The notes beneath the pieces are model-generated. The model was given only the letters and a program-made list of their open reading frames with translations, was not told the DNA's origin and made no database searches. The position numbers and the translations under genes are program-made. Of a stretch of DNA of 64,000 nucleotides, positions 48,835 through 60,850 are shown piece after piece; the first letter of the stretch is position 1; every line of letters begins with the position of its first letter. The stretch is from Parelaphostrongylus tenuis (taxonomy: Eukaryota; Nematoda; Chromadorea; Rhabditida; Metastrongylidae). The stretch covers positions 1-64,000 of the forward strand of contig JAHQIW010004036.1 of NCBI GenBank assembly GCA_019055375.1, read 5' to 3'.

Positions 48835-49015
48835 GAATAACCTTTTTTCACTGCGCGGATTCTATCACTTTTGACATTGAGTCGTTTTTTGTGTTCTTCT
48901 TGAACGTCGTGGAAAACCGCTTGAGCACGTGTCATTGGAATCTTGAAGATAGCCTGGCTGTAGCCCATTAGCATGCGGCGCCTCGAAGAGCATCTCAACC
49001 CCTCGACCACTGCCC
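48835..49015 (+). repeat. repeat Y, copy 3 (partial)
   Basis: This copy corresponds to copies 1 and 2 from the T run and GCGGATTC block (48844-48868) through GTTCTTCTTGAACGTCGT (48893-48910) to CCTCGACCACTGCC (about 49000). The minus strand reads QAIFKI...RAQAVFHDVQEE, paralleling AILNIARRLAQLIFYEVQEE in copy 1. Confidence 0.45.
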
Positions 49016-49195
49016 CTTGAATCGCAAATAAGTTTGAGAAAGAGAATCATAAATAATGTAGCTATTAACAGAAAATGGAAACTTTTTGTAGAAATAGTGC
49101 GATATCGTATAATATACATATAACCACCAGCATATCATAATCGAACCACAAACAAGTATTTATTAGTGGCGAATCACCTAGTCAACAACCGGCGG

Positions 49196-49203
49196 TATAA
49201 AAG
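49196..49203 (+). promoter_or_regulatory. isolated TATA-box-like sequence
   Basis: TATAAAAG sits in a locally GC-richer context (GGCGG before, GAGCCATGACG after), which is unusual for this AT-rich stretch. No gene can be attached to it downstream, so a function is only a guess. Confidence 0.2.
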
Positions 49204-49389
49204 AGCCATGACGCCTGAGGTCACTTCATTCGAGACGTGGTACACCTCAGGAAGCTAACCTCGGCGAAAAAACTAACATACATTGCCTGAACATCTGACT
49301 GTTGGTGGTCTCCCATATTATTAAGTCCTTAAAGAGAACGAAGACGTCAAAAATTCGAGGACCATGCTTAACTTTTCTGTTTATCTGCT

Positions 49390-49540
49390 TAGGTTTTGCC
49401 CGACTGATTTACTTCTACACTTTTTAGCTCTACTTATTTCTCATTTCTTCAATTCGTCGAGAAGGATGAAATCTAGTAGTTAACATTTTCTTAGTTAAGG
49501 CCACATACAAATGATTCGAGCTGATGAGCAGGATAAACGA
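49390..49540 (-). repeat. repeat Z, copy 3
   Basis: In reverse complement this matches 18360-18490: TTTGTATGTGGCCTTAACTA, AAAATGTTAA, AGATTTCATC, and a GACGAATTGAAGA block. From 49541 to 51545 no other feature was recognised. Confidence 0.5.
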
Positions 49541-52055
49541 AGGACAACGTTACAAGCGCTTTCTTCATTGCTTTAAACAATGAAAATGGATTCTGAGTGA
49601 AGGAAATATCGCGCTACTATGTTGTTAGGTCATCACTTTTGCGAAATCTACATAGATGTGTTAAGTGAGTGATAAGTAGAGAACTTCTCAAGTAGACAAT
49701 GGTAGCGACTGTCGAGCAAAGAAATGGTCTGCGTACAGACTAGTATAGAGAAAAACAAATCGAATATTAGTTCCACAGAGAAATTAAAGAGCGTAAGGTC
49801 AGGAAGAAAGACAAAGTATTGTAAAATTGCAGTTGTATAGTGCAGACATTACTAAGACGCTGAGATTGGGGAAAAAGGCATTGAAGCCGATTTTAGTGAG
49901 ATGTGCTTAGACAGGAACAATTTTGCTGAATGTTTTTTTGGTTGTTATAAATACACATGGCACACGGATGAATTGGTGGTGTCGCATGGGCACCCAGAGG
50001 TGTTATATATTTCTGAAGCGAATAGACATTGCCAAGAATTCAGAACAATCGACAATGATGCAAATGGAAGGTGTCATATTAGAAAGAGAAGAACTGAAGC
50101 GTACTGGAAAAAGGTTATTCATCTACCATAATGCATAATAAATAATGCTAGTCGATTACTGGTCGACCTCATTGCTTTTGTGACCTATATCCAAGCCATT
50201 TTCTAAAGCATCTCAAAACGTTCACGTGATGGTAGCGAACTATTCGTATCAATAACACTAGAAACATTTGTTAATGATGAACTAATACTTTTTCAGCAAC
50301 AATAATTCCATTTCGTAATAAAACGGCCGTAAATGAGTACATGAGACGCCTTGTTTGAGGATTTCATCATGATCAATCCACGAAATACTTCACAGTCGAG
50401 GAGTTGAGAAAAGCATAGCAGAAGCTGGCGCCTTGTGCTGTTAAAAAAGACATTCTCTTCATTTTTTTGGACATAGAAGTTATTGAAAGCTGCGTAAGGT
50501 TCGTGGGATTTGAATAAATCAAAAGTTTTCATTGACATTTATTTCGAAAGCTCCTTAATGGAGGTATCGGGAACATTTATTTGGAAACTGCCATACTATA
50601 AGCATTTTGTCAATGATATTTACGTCATACACAACTCGTTGCCTTCCTTCAAGTGGTGATAGATATTTATACCTAGCGCCATACGGAAAAAGTGATAATT
50701 GCCGCTGCTACGAGATAATAGTGCATGAATGCCTCAAACACTAGAATTTTTCTTTAATCAGCGATTTTTTTGATCTCCATTCAACTGTAACACCGACTTA
50801 GCTCCATGATAAGCCATGATTCTTTTCAACAGTTGTGAGCTCCACAGAAATTGAGGGCAATGGGCACTGTTTTCAAGTGAATTTCTCTCTTTGTGTTGCT
50901 AAGAGTGGCGGTGACTACAGTGGTAGGATATCGATTATTAGAAACACGTCGTAAGTCGTGGACACGTTATGGCTCCAGTCTTTCATCAGTCCGGTTCGAA
51001 GAGCTGCTACCACACTTTCCCGAGTAAAGTTCCCTTGCTGGCTATCACGGCTTCATGGAGGATATTACTCTGCTAGCATTCACCAATATTGTGCATATCG
51101 ATAAATGAACACCTTATGTTGAACAATGCAGAGATGTATGCTTGGTGCAAAACTTGAACGCCTGCAGTCTACGCCACGATTTCATTGAAAACGTCACATC
51201 TCTCCATATAATGCTAGATAATACATATATGCCGCACCATCGCTGATACTGTTCGAAGTCGGAATAGCATTTCATTGATGGAAACCACACAGAACTGAAT
51301 TTGGCAGAAATTGACCTCAACCTTTTTCGAACTTTACACCGTCCTTCATCAACACATTACCATGCCTTTTCACACCTTACGAGTTAGAAAACAGTTTAGA
51401 TGGAAATCCATTACGACAGCTCAAATGTATACTATCAAGATCAAGATGAAGTCGAAAAGTAGTGGCTAATCTGCTTATTCACTATAGTAGAGAAGCTCGT
51501 AGCACAGTGCTATCCTGAGATAGATTCACCAAGTCTGTATGAAAGGCAGCTGTGTAGGTTTTCGAAGTGCTGCGAAGTATATCAGATGACATTACGCTTT
51601 TTGAAGACGTATCAAGCATCAATGAAAGAGTTGGAATTACGTTTCAACTCTATAAGAGAAATTTCAGTCTGATTAAGATTCAGTGCCAATATGTGCTCTT
51701 CGGCTGAAATCGCTGATGGATAATTATTGATAGCACCGATAGAAAAGCGCTGAAAGATAAGAGGTCAAAGGCCTTGGTTGTGACGAAGGTTCAATGGTTT
51801 TTTGCTGTGTGGTGCCTGGATTTGTCTCAAGCAGTGATCCGATCGATATCTGAATGTAACCGGATTGTCCTTAGCGACGCACGGACCTTTGTGCTGGCAC
51901 TTCCGGGTTGCGGCGGCTTTCGCAATTTGAAATGGCTTGTTGCTCTTCCAAGTTGCTACGGGCTGAAATTTAGGCTGTGTGATCGCAACTTTTGCCAACT
52001 TCTGTCTTGTAACCGACAAGAGCACAAAGTTTGAATCCTTCATATGGGCTATACA

Positions 52056-55025
52056 AATAATCTACCACATGTATCACTTGTCGTCCCGTTGATCGTCGAG
52101 TGACTCGAGCGGGTACCAGCAACTCTTCCATTTTTTCCTATCGCGTGCAAGAGTAGCCCATTGAGTCCTCATTGCTCTAGGGATTCGCTAAGCAACATAT
52201 CTTTCTTCTATCGCTTTCGTGAAGAAATCGGACCAACGGGTTGGTAGTCATCCTGTAGAGTGCTTGATGTCCCGAGAAACCCAGTCGGTACGGCTCTCGT
52301 CCATCGGTTGTCGTTGAAGCGCATCACGTGTCCGCCCCACCTTATTTTCGATATCCTGGCGTGTAGAACGGCGTCTCTGATTTTCGATCGTTGACGAAGT
52401 CGGAACTTTGGATCCTTTCTCTCATTTGCGAGATACGGGATACTCCTAGCATCAATCTTTCGACTGCGCGTTTGATAACGCCAAATGATTTCATCCTGCA
52501 TACGTAGCAACCAGGTTCCTGATGCATACGTTAGGACAGGGATAATCGTTGAGTCGAAAAGGTGGGCACGTAGTTGGATGTTTTTTGTCCTCTTCACTAC
52601 ATTATCGATGCTCTTGAACGTTCCCCAAGCCGCTCGTTTCCTCCTACTCAACTCTGGGTGTAGGTCGTTCATCATGTTGATTTCACGACCTAAATAGACG
52701 TAACTGGAACATTCGGAGATTGACGTTCCGTTGAGCGCGAATAGGGCATGTAAAACCCATCCGTTCTTCATGAACATAGTTTTCGTTAGATTTAGTTTAA
52801 GACCAATTTTTCCACAGGCGATATCGATATAGATCAGCATTCGTTCGCATGGCTGGTGTTTGGTGTGATGAAAATGAGACACAGTGGTTGTTTTACTCTC
52901 GTGAAACTTCAATGAGTCTTGTAATCGTGTGGATGTGATCTATGGTACTAAATTTTTTTCGGAACCTTGCTCTTTACACGGCTGTCCTTTGTTCAGTGAT
53001 CTGTCAATCCTGTTTAGGATGACGACTCGAGTAAAGAGTTTATAGATAACGGACAGCAAGCAGATTGGGCGATAACTGCCTGTGTCGTGACGGTCTGCCT
53101 TTTCGAACAGCAAAACGGTCTTGCTGGTTTCCCATTGAATAGGAACCTTGCATTCTGACAGGTAGCAAGTGAAGAGCCGAGCCAGGGTGTTGATGAGAAC
53201 TGGCGGCAGATTTTTCAGGTGTTCTGGTCTAATGCTGTCTGGACCGGGTGTTGTTCTGTTCCTCACCGACATGACACCATGTCGGATTTCGGAAGGTAGG
53301 ATCGGTGGTACGACACATTCATCCTCTTTCAAATTATATGACGGTAAGAGGACATGACTAGCAAAGAGATCCGAGTAGTATTGGTGGATGATTTCCTCCA
53401 TAGCCCTTCAGAAAGATGTGAGTGTCCCGTCAGGGTATCGCAGTGCAATCATCTTGGTCTTATATTTGGCGAAGCTTCGCTGGGCTTTACGAATGCTCTT
53501 CCCAGCATCTGCAGCTTCTGCCATAACTGCTGCTCTTCTCTCTCTGAGGTCTTCTTTGATCGCTTCTCTGCAGCGTTTCGCACGTTCGGACGCAAGGTTT
53601 CGATTGCCTGTAGCTCGTGCGATTCCGCGTTGACGTATCAGCTCGAGTGTCTGCGGAGACGGCGTCTCTTCGTGACCTTAGGACTCTCGGCTTTTATAGC
53701 GCTAACGTGAAGATATTCAACGAGTCGATCAAATTTATCGCTGATGTTGTCGACAACGGTATCTTCCCAAGAGCCGACTGATGATTTGAATACATCCCAG
53801 TTTATGGTAGTTCTGGGACTTCGTTGTTCAAATTTAGCGGCTTTCTCTCCTCTCTGCGAAAAAACAGAACGTTGCGCGAAGGAGGAGACGGTCTGATTTT
53901 GTGTAGAACTTGGGAACAACAGCGACATCGGCCAGGCAAAATCTTCGATTTACTAAGATATGGTCTATTTCGTTATGGTACTCCCCATTGCGAGATTCTC
54001 ACTTCCATCGCTGAGAGTGAGGCTTTTGGAATAGTGAGCTTCCATGGATGGTTTGGGTCGTCATGATAACTAGATAGGCCTCTTACCCTGTTTGTCCCAT
54101 TCTAGTCCGTGAATACCAATGTACGTTATTCAGACGTTCTTCTAGGTTCAGTTTTTGCATTGAAATCTCCGACAAATTTTGCGAAATCCACATAGAACGC
54201 TTCGACTTCGTTTTCGTCATGGCGTGATGTTGGTGCGTAAGCAACGAAGATGGTCAAAGCTGGTATGGTACCACATCATTTCAACCGTGATCGCCCGATA
54301 CGGGTTGTTAGTTGTTCAAACGAATCAAATTTTCAAACGTTCACGCTCAAATTCGATTTGATGAGGACGCCAACGCCACCGACATCTCCGTTATCGCATG
54401 TTCCAAGGAACAATTTTTTTTGTCGGTGTCATAAACAGCGTGAAAAGGATGGCGCCTTCTCGCCTTAGCCTGGCCAATGACGTCGTACCTTATCCTTCTT
54501 GCTTGAATCAGTAGATCTTCTGCAGCGAATTCGTGAGCAAGGGTTCTTTCATTGTTGGTACCTATTGTCATTTTAGTCCGTTTCGAGGCAGCCTAGTTTG
54601 GCTCTGAGATTGTAGCAGCCTCTTCATACTCGTACTATCTGGCGCTGCCGTACCAGGAGCTCTTTCGGGGTCAGGGTAATGAGGCCCCAATTTGTAACTG
54701 CTTTTGGCATTTTGATAACCAACGTGTAGCTTGCCAGTTCTGTCTCGGAGGACGGGAACAGCTTATTTGTTGGAGGCGTCTCCTAACCGCCTCCCATGTG
54801 CTTCCCAAACGCTTGGTTGCAGGCCATTGGCCAACTTGACTCGTAGAAATAGATTTTTTGTCAAGTCGGCGCTCAGAAGCAGATCGCTCACCCCAGAATG
54901 CACCTGCGTCTCTGAGAAGCACGCGGTCGCTTTTGGTCCGCGTTTATTCCCTATCCCCCACCTGGGGACGTGCCACGTGCCCTCGCGACTAACCGGGCGG
55001 GGTTCCTCAAAAGGGAGGTCCGTGG
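52056..55025 (-). mobile_element. RTE-type retrotransposon, copy D, RT core deleted
   Basis: The 5' leader (55025-about 54850) is almost the same as in copy C. An endonuclease follows with TIGTNNERTLAHEFAAED near 54560 and VGDFNA near 54170, then the linker (53.9-53.4 kb) and RT fingers (PIQWETSKTVLLF near 53135). At about 52880 the text jumps from the LIEVSRE block straight to the equivalent of the ITPNISQAERML region, so the RT palm with its Asp residues is missing. The thumb and C-terminal region (LYLGREINMMND, RRKRAAWGTFKS) continue to the 3' end at about 52100, with a short decayed GTGATACATG tail. At 2.97 kb it is about 390 bases shorter than copy C. It lies inside repeat W copy 1. Confidence 0.9.
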
Positions 55026-55072
55026 AAACGACGTATAATATACATATATCACTGTAAAAATAGCATATGGTC

Positions 55073-55125
55073 AATATATATACATATATACATATACGTA
55101 TATATATATATATATATATTTATAT
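55073..55125. repeat. AT-rich microsatellite in repeat W copy 1
   Basis: An ATATAC/TATA run at the same place as the microsatellite in copy 2 (56995-57060). Confidence 0.9.
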
Positions 55126-55989
55126 ATACATGATTGCGACATATCGTTATGTGAGTAGATATCTGTGAATGAGATGTATCGTCTTGTGACGATAATATGA
55201 ATAAGTGAACGTAATTGACGAAATGTATCGTCGTGTGACCATACCATGAATTTTGTTATTGACGGAGCATGACTAGGCGGTGGAGCCTGTCTGGGGTTGC
55301 TATGTTGGCCCCAGAGTATTAGCACCGGAGGCGGGATCCAATTGGTGAGTATATTCTGATAGCAGTGGGTTCACTACTGATTATATATGGACGAATCCCT
55401 TGACCGCGGTGCTAGACCGAGCATGGCCTATGTCAGTTTGCTCAGCCGCTTAGGTGATATGTTCCATTCACAGTTCCATTCAGTTCATCTGATAATTGCA
55501 TAAACACAACCTTATGACAAAAGTTGGATACACGGCAAAGAGAATGTGTGCCGGATGAAGTCAAACGACCGTTCGGATGATGTTCGGCGATCGAAGTGAC
55601 TGTTGAGGTTGGCGGCAGCCGGGTGGCGCTCTCACCACTCGAACCATCTCTGTCTAAATCTACGATGCCATTTGCTCTCTAAGGTCATGGACCATCAGCG
55701 CTGCCTAAATTATCATGTCATTTCGGAAAAGATAGCGAAGCTCCGTAGGGAGGTTTCCTAACCGGTGAACTCTCGGTGATCGTGTAATCACACTTTCGAA
55801 ACGCACCGAAGTTTCGCCAAAGCACTAGTGGAATCCCTAACTCGGTACAAATCCACAAGTCACCCTAAAACTAACGAGATCGCAAGATCGAACCACATGT
55901 ATCGGGCTCTATAAGTCAGCCCTCTTTGACAGACCAAAGACATGCGTGGCTCAAATAATGATTATCAGACATCCTAAAACTGTTCATCG

Positions 55990-56425
55990 GCCCTTACTTT
56001 AGACTATTTATATAGATCCCGCTCAAAAGCGATGAAGTCTGATAATTTGATAAAACGATACATGTATTGAGCCTTCTATGAGGTCCGGTATTGCAGTTAT
56101 GCAGTGCTAAACAGCTCCTCTTTGGACTTTCTAAGCTTGTCAGTAGTACAGATTCCTTTCTATTCAACCGATCCCTTAACGGGGAATTCACACTGCATAT
56201 AAATTAATTGACGTCCAATAACAAATCACCGCAAGTCAACCAGCCGCGAGCTTAGCTGTTGGTCATTGCAACATCAGGGGATTTATCAAGTGACTTACAA
56301 CAATTTATCAGTCGGCGTTGATTATTTATAAAAATTATGTATTACCCTGCAAGCAATGGGCTGAAACGGAAGGCACCGCTCTACTAATAAGCTCGGAAAG
56401 GCGAACCAGTTGTGTAGTACTGTGT
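55990..56425. repeat. palindrome built from repeat X right ends
   Basis: About 56000-56170 resembles the right end of repeat X in plus orientation (ACGATACATGTATTGAGCC...CAAGCTTGTC.. block compared with 25340-25440). About 56215-56420 matches the same end in reverse complement (AATCACCGCAAGTCAACCAG versus reverse of 25580 downwards, then CTGCAAGCAATGGGCTGAA). Two X ends therefore meet tail to tail, as at 18090-18360. Confidence 0.55.
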
Positions 56426-57950
56426 GTAGGTTTTCGAAGTGCAGATAAAGTAAACTAGACAACATTGACGCTTTTTGGAGACGTATCAATCATTAGTAAA
56501 AGAGATAAAATTCCATCTCAACTCTTATAAAGCAATTTTAGTCTGATTAAGATTCAGTGCAAATATATGCTCTTCGGCTCGAAACCGCTGATGGATAATT
56601 ATTGATAGCACCGATAGAAAAGCGCTGAAAGACAGGAGGTCAAAGGCCTTGGTTGTGGTGAAGAATCAATGGTTTTTTGCTGTGTGGTCCCTGGATTTCT
56701 CTCAAGCAGTGATCCGATCGATATCTGAAGGTAGCTGGATTGTCCGTAGCGGCGCCCTGACTTTTGTGCTGACTCGCGTTGAAGTTTCCGTGTTGCGGTG
56801 GTTTTTTGCCCTTTAAAGTGGCTCGGTTGCTCTTCCAAGTTGCTACGGGCTGAACTGTAGGCTGTGTAAACGCGTCTCCTGCCAGCTTGTGTCTTGTAAC
56901 CGACAAGAGCACATAGTTCAAATCCTTCATATGGGTTATGCCAAACAACGTATAATGTACATATATCACTGTAATAATAACATAAGGTCAATACATATAT
57001 ATATGTACATATATATATATATATATGTACATTATATATACATATATATATATATATATACATGATTGCGAAGTATCGCTATGTAAGTATATGTCTGCGA
57101 GGAGATGTGTCGTCTTGTGAAGATAATATGAATAAGTGAACGTAAGTGATGAGATGTATTGTCGTGTGATTATGAATTTTGTCATTGACGGAGCATGACT
57201 AGACGGCGGAGCCCATCTGGTGTTGCTATGTTGGCCTCGAAGTATAAGCACCGGCAACGGTATCCAGTGGGTGAGTATTTCTGATAGCAGTGGGGTCACT
57301 ACTAGCCATATATGGGCAGAATCCCTTAACCGCGATGGTAGGCAGAGCACAGCCTATGTAAGTTTGCTCCGCCACGTAAGTGATATGTTCCGCTCGCATC
57401 TTCATTGAGTTCATATGACAGTTGCACGAACATAACCTTATGACAGCAGCTGGATACACGACAAAGACACTGTGCATTGGGTGATGTCAAACGACCGTTC
57501 GAATGATGTCGGGCGATCGAACTGACTGTTGAGGTTGGCGGCAGCTGGGTGCCGCCCTCGCCACTCAAACCATTTCTATCTAAGGTCCTCGAACCTCTGC
57601 AATGCATTTGTTCTCTAAGGTCATGGATCATCACCGTTGCCTAAGTTATCATGTAATTGCGGAAAAGATAGCAAAGCTCCGTTGGGAGGCTTGCTAACTG
57701 GTAAACTCTCGGTGATGGTGTAATCACCTTTCGGAACGCATCGATGTTTCTCCAAAGCAATCGTGGAATCCCTGACTAGGTCCAGATCCACAAGTCACCC
57801 TAAAACTGACGAGATCGCAAGATCGAAACACGTGTATCGGGCCCTATAAGTCAGCCCTCTTTGATAGACCACTGACATGCGTGGCTCAAATAATGATTAT
57901 CAGACACCCTAAAACTATTCATCGGCCCTTACTTTAGACTGTTTATGTCC
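56426..57950 (+). repeat. repeat W, copy 2, uninterrupted
   Basis: This is the complete counterpart of copy 1. At 56925-56965 it preserves the empty site where copy D sits in copy 1 (CATATGGGTTATGCCAAACA, ACGTATAATGTACATATATC). An AT microsatellite occupies 56995-57060. The minus strand keeps LLSVTRHKLA, QPVATWKSN, FRYRSDHCLREIQ (56940-56660) and, further upstream, GQHSNTRWAPPSSHAPS (about 57235-57180). The repeat ends at TTACTTTAGACTGTTTAT, next to the end of repeat X copy C. Confidence 0.75.
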
Positions 57951-57954
57951 AATA

Positions 57955-60640
57955 ATTGGGGATTTTACCAACTGACTTGCAGTGATTTGTCATTCTGCGT
58001 CGATTCCTTCGAATGAATTGTGTATTTCCTGCAAGCAATCGGCTGAACCGGAGGGCACCGCTCTGCTGATGAGCTCGGAAAGGCGAACCAACTGTCTAGT
58101 ACTGCATGAGTATCTGACCCCTCACCTTATAAAAGGCTCAAAACGTGTAATCCTTTGGTGAGATTTTCAGATTGTTCATGTACAGCAGTGACTTCATAAT
58201 AATGAAGATCACGAAGCTCTGTAGTGTGATGTCACTAGGCCAAATCTGTTCATTTCGAACTCTCGACAATATCACGAAAAATTAGCGAAATCTGATAAAA
58301 TAGGAATCAAATTAATCACCAGCAGCTTCATTAGTTTTCGGCTGTACTTCTCCGTGAATGGCACTCGCTGGCCGTTACGAATCAAGAACAGATTTGCTTC
58401 TAAGAAGATTGTCATTATAATAATCTCAAAATCCTAACATTCAGCTTCATTTTTTAAGGTTTTTGCGTAGCGAAATCAACCTACTGTCTCGCATCGTTAT
58501 CCGCGAACACCCACGAGACGCGATGAGCGTCTGACCATCGAATAAATGGCTTTCTAATCCCAATAAGTCTTGAGCTATTCATCGATGAATTGTGATTTTA
58601 GAAGAAGGTATAAAGCACTCTACTTCTATGCTGCAAACATTTTTATCTCCCGAGAAATCAGCTGGCTTTGGGCCTTAATTTTAATAACGGATTCGAGCAC
58701 AACTTGGTAATGTATTTCATAAGGAAGAGACATATTGCCGATAACGCCGATAAATACATGTAATAAAGAAGTGACAAACTGCCAGATCTAAAGCAGAAGA
58801 TTTTCACTGCAAGCATGTTGATATCGAGTGAACCACCGAAAATAACAACCCGTGACGAATCGTGGAGGTCACAACCATATTTATGGAGATCCAAGCAGCG
58901 AATGTGCATTGTTCTGAGTGATAAAAGGCAATACTTGGAGTGGCCCTCGCCGTTAAATTATTTAGCAACGATTTTTTGTGAGCCTAAGAGCTGAATACAT
59001 CCACAATACCCATTTATGAGAGTTTTTCACCGTCATTCATACATTGAGCTATTTCATTCATTCCACTACGAACGCTAAAAGATACATTCTACATTTTTAA
59101 CTCTTTATGTATGTACCAATCATGAGACAAATTTCGAAGATAGGCAATAGGGCAAGCATGATTTTGTAGAACAGGGCAAAATAATGTATGCAAAGATGCA
59201 GGAGAAAACTGAGAATAACTCTTCGAATTATTAGCACAAACCCAATACTGTAGAACATTGGACAAATTCTGCACACTTTTAGAGTAATGCCAAATGGTCT
59301 CTTGACATCAAAGCAGCTCTTGACGCACTTTAGGTATGGAAGAGAACGCATCAATCCACCAGAATTGAAACATGAGACCGTTTGGTTTCAAAGCAGAGAA
59401 TAAGAACATTGTGAAACAGTCAACGTTGGAAAATTTGACAAAGGATGGAGATTTGATGGAATATGATGACGTCGCAGAAGTTTGCGAAATAAAGTTATAG
59501 GCGTAACACTTGAAAGAAGTTGAAATAATCGGATTTTATTGTTTACTTCATTTTTCATAATTATTTTGGCTACTCATCATACGGATAGTCGGTTCACAGC
59601 ACTGTGGCGGTTACGGTCTCTTCGGAAATGTCGATTTTCTCGTGAGAAAGTTTGTCGCAAAAACCTATTCACGAACGTTTTTTCACCTGGTTGATACCTT
59701 TTCCCGTACAAAAGATGATGTGACAGGTGTAGACCAAGAAACGTTCTATTCTGAAACCAAAAAATGTGCAAAAGCTCATTCTCGAGCAAGATTATCGAGT
59801 GATAATTTTAATAGTGCTAGACTCTTCTACTAGTCGTAATCGCTGGACTGAACCATAGGCTTATAGGAGTAGATACAGCCTTCAAGCGCTTCCACGTCCT
59901 ACCAGCATTTTCTCCACATGAAGCACAATCGTTACTTACAGTATATGACATGTTTCGCTGCTACAAGCAGAGCAGTAGAGCCCGCATTCTTCTAAAATAG
60001 TTTGTGCTCACAGACTTTCAAGTTATCTATTTATTAAATAGAAACTTCTTTATTCGCAAAACCCGACGGTCCAAGAGAATTAAGAAGAGGCCGTTCACTG
60101 CTTCCACAAGCAAAGTGAGTTCTCTTCATGTACTACTATTATCAAAAGAACATGAATGCAAAAAAGTGGGTGTTCATTTGAAACTGGTATTTAGTTGTAG
60201 ACAAGAGTTCCTCACTAACTAAGTAATGAAGAAGTTGATAAATCTGATACTCCGGAAAAATTACCTTGCTTTGCAGCCCTAACATATGAATTAACATTCA
60301 TGATCATGGTTCACATAAGTGTCTCAAGTGCACGAATCAATGGCATATTGCCTTTTCAAATAAGGGTATCGAAGTAGGAAATATGCTTTATTGACGTAGA
60401 TTAATCTATTCTAATGACTCACTCGTTATTATAACAGTTCCCAGTGGGCTGAGATAAGCTGGAAGAACGTTGAACGCATCCATAATTACCGCATCGCACG
60501 ACTACAGAGTCATGTTACCGCATTTATGTTGAGGAAAATTGAAAAAAAAGTTGAAAGTGTGAATTTGTCACTCATAACACACAGAACATGCTGCTGTAAT
60601 AAAAATTCTTCTCCAGTCTTGGTTCTGCACGTTTTTCTAA
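57955..60640 (-). repeat. repeat X, copy C
   Basis: The reverse complement of this stretch matches copy B: almost perfectly from 60640 down to about 58580, then only at a level of about 80 percent with gaps (for example a roughly 40-base block present near 24815-24860 is absent at about 58470). It begins at ACTGACTTGCAGTGATTTGT, the reversed right end of X. It forms the inner part of the right arm. There is no transposase motif. Confidence 0.75.
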
Positions 60641-60649
60641 TGTAAAAGT

Positions 60650-60850
60650 GCTGGTGGAATACTAGAGGGTCTTCCTATCAGAATATAAAATCCAAGCTGA
60701 TCCATGGTCCTTTACAGATGGTGGAAAGACTCCTTGAGGCAGAGTGTGTCAATGTTGTTCATTGCAATGTTAAAGCTGACAACTTCATGACACTTAAAAA
60801 CTTAGTTTTATATGCCTTCTTCTTTTCATTAGAATTTTATATCGTTTGAA
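60650..60850 (+). pseudogene. possible protein-kinase catalytic-loop scrap, right copy
   Basis: The plus frame gives LLEAECVNVVHCNVKADNFM, differing from the left copy at two residues (Leu for Thr before LEAE, Met for Ile after ADNF). The HCN triplet replaces the usual HRD in both. No other kinase subdomain was seen, so the identification is tentative. Confidence 0.3.

Larger units (their letters stand above)
51550..56012 (+). repeat. repeat W, copy 1, split by RTE copy D
   Basis: The segments 51550-about 52055 and about 55026-56012 together match the uninterrupted copy 2 at 56426-57950. Landmarks: TGTGTAGGTTTTCGAAGTGC, GATTAAGATTCAGTGC, GATAATTATTGATAGCACCG, then after the insert ACGACGTATAATATACATAT, CATTGACGGAGCATGACTAG-like text and CGGCCCTTACTTTAGACT. 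Minus-strand frames are kept in parallel in both copies (LLSVTRQKLA, QPVATWKSN, FRYRSDHCLRQIQ at 52030-51780), despite length differences between them. The protein is not one I recognise. Confidence 0.75.

Noticed and set aside
56599..57063. 154-codon minus-strand open frame
   Set aside because: The start lies in an AT microsatellite, so the length is inflated. The conserved part is described under repeat W.
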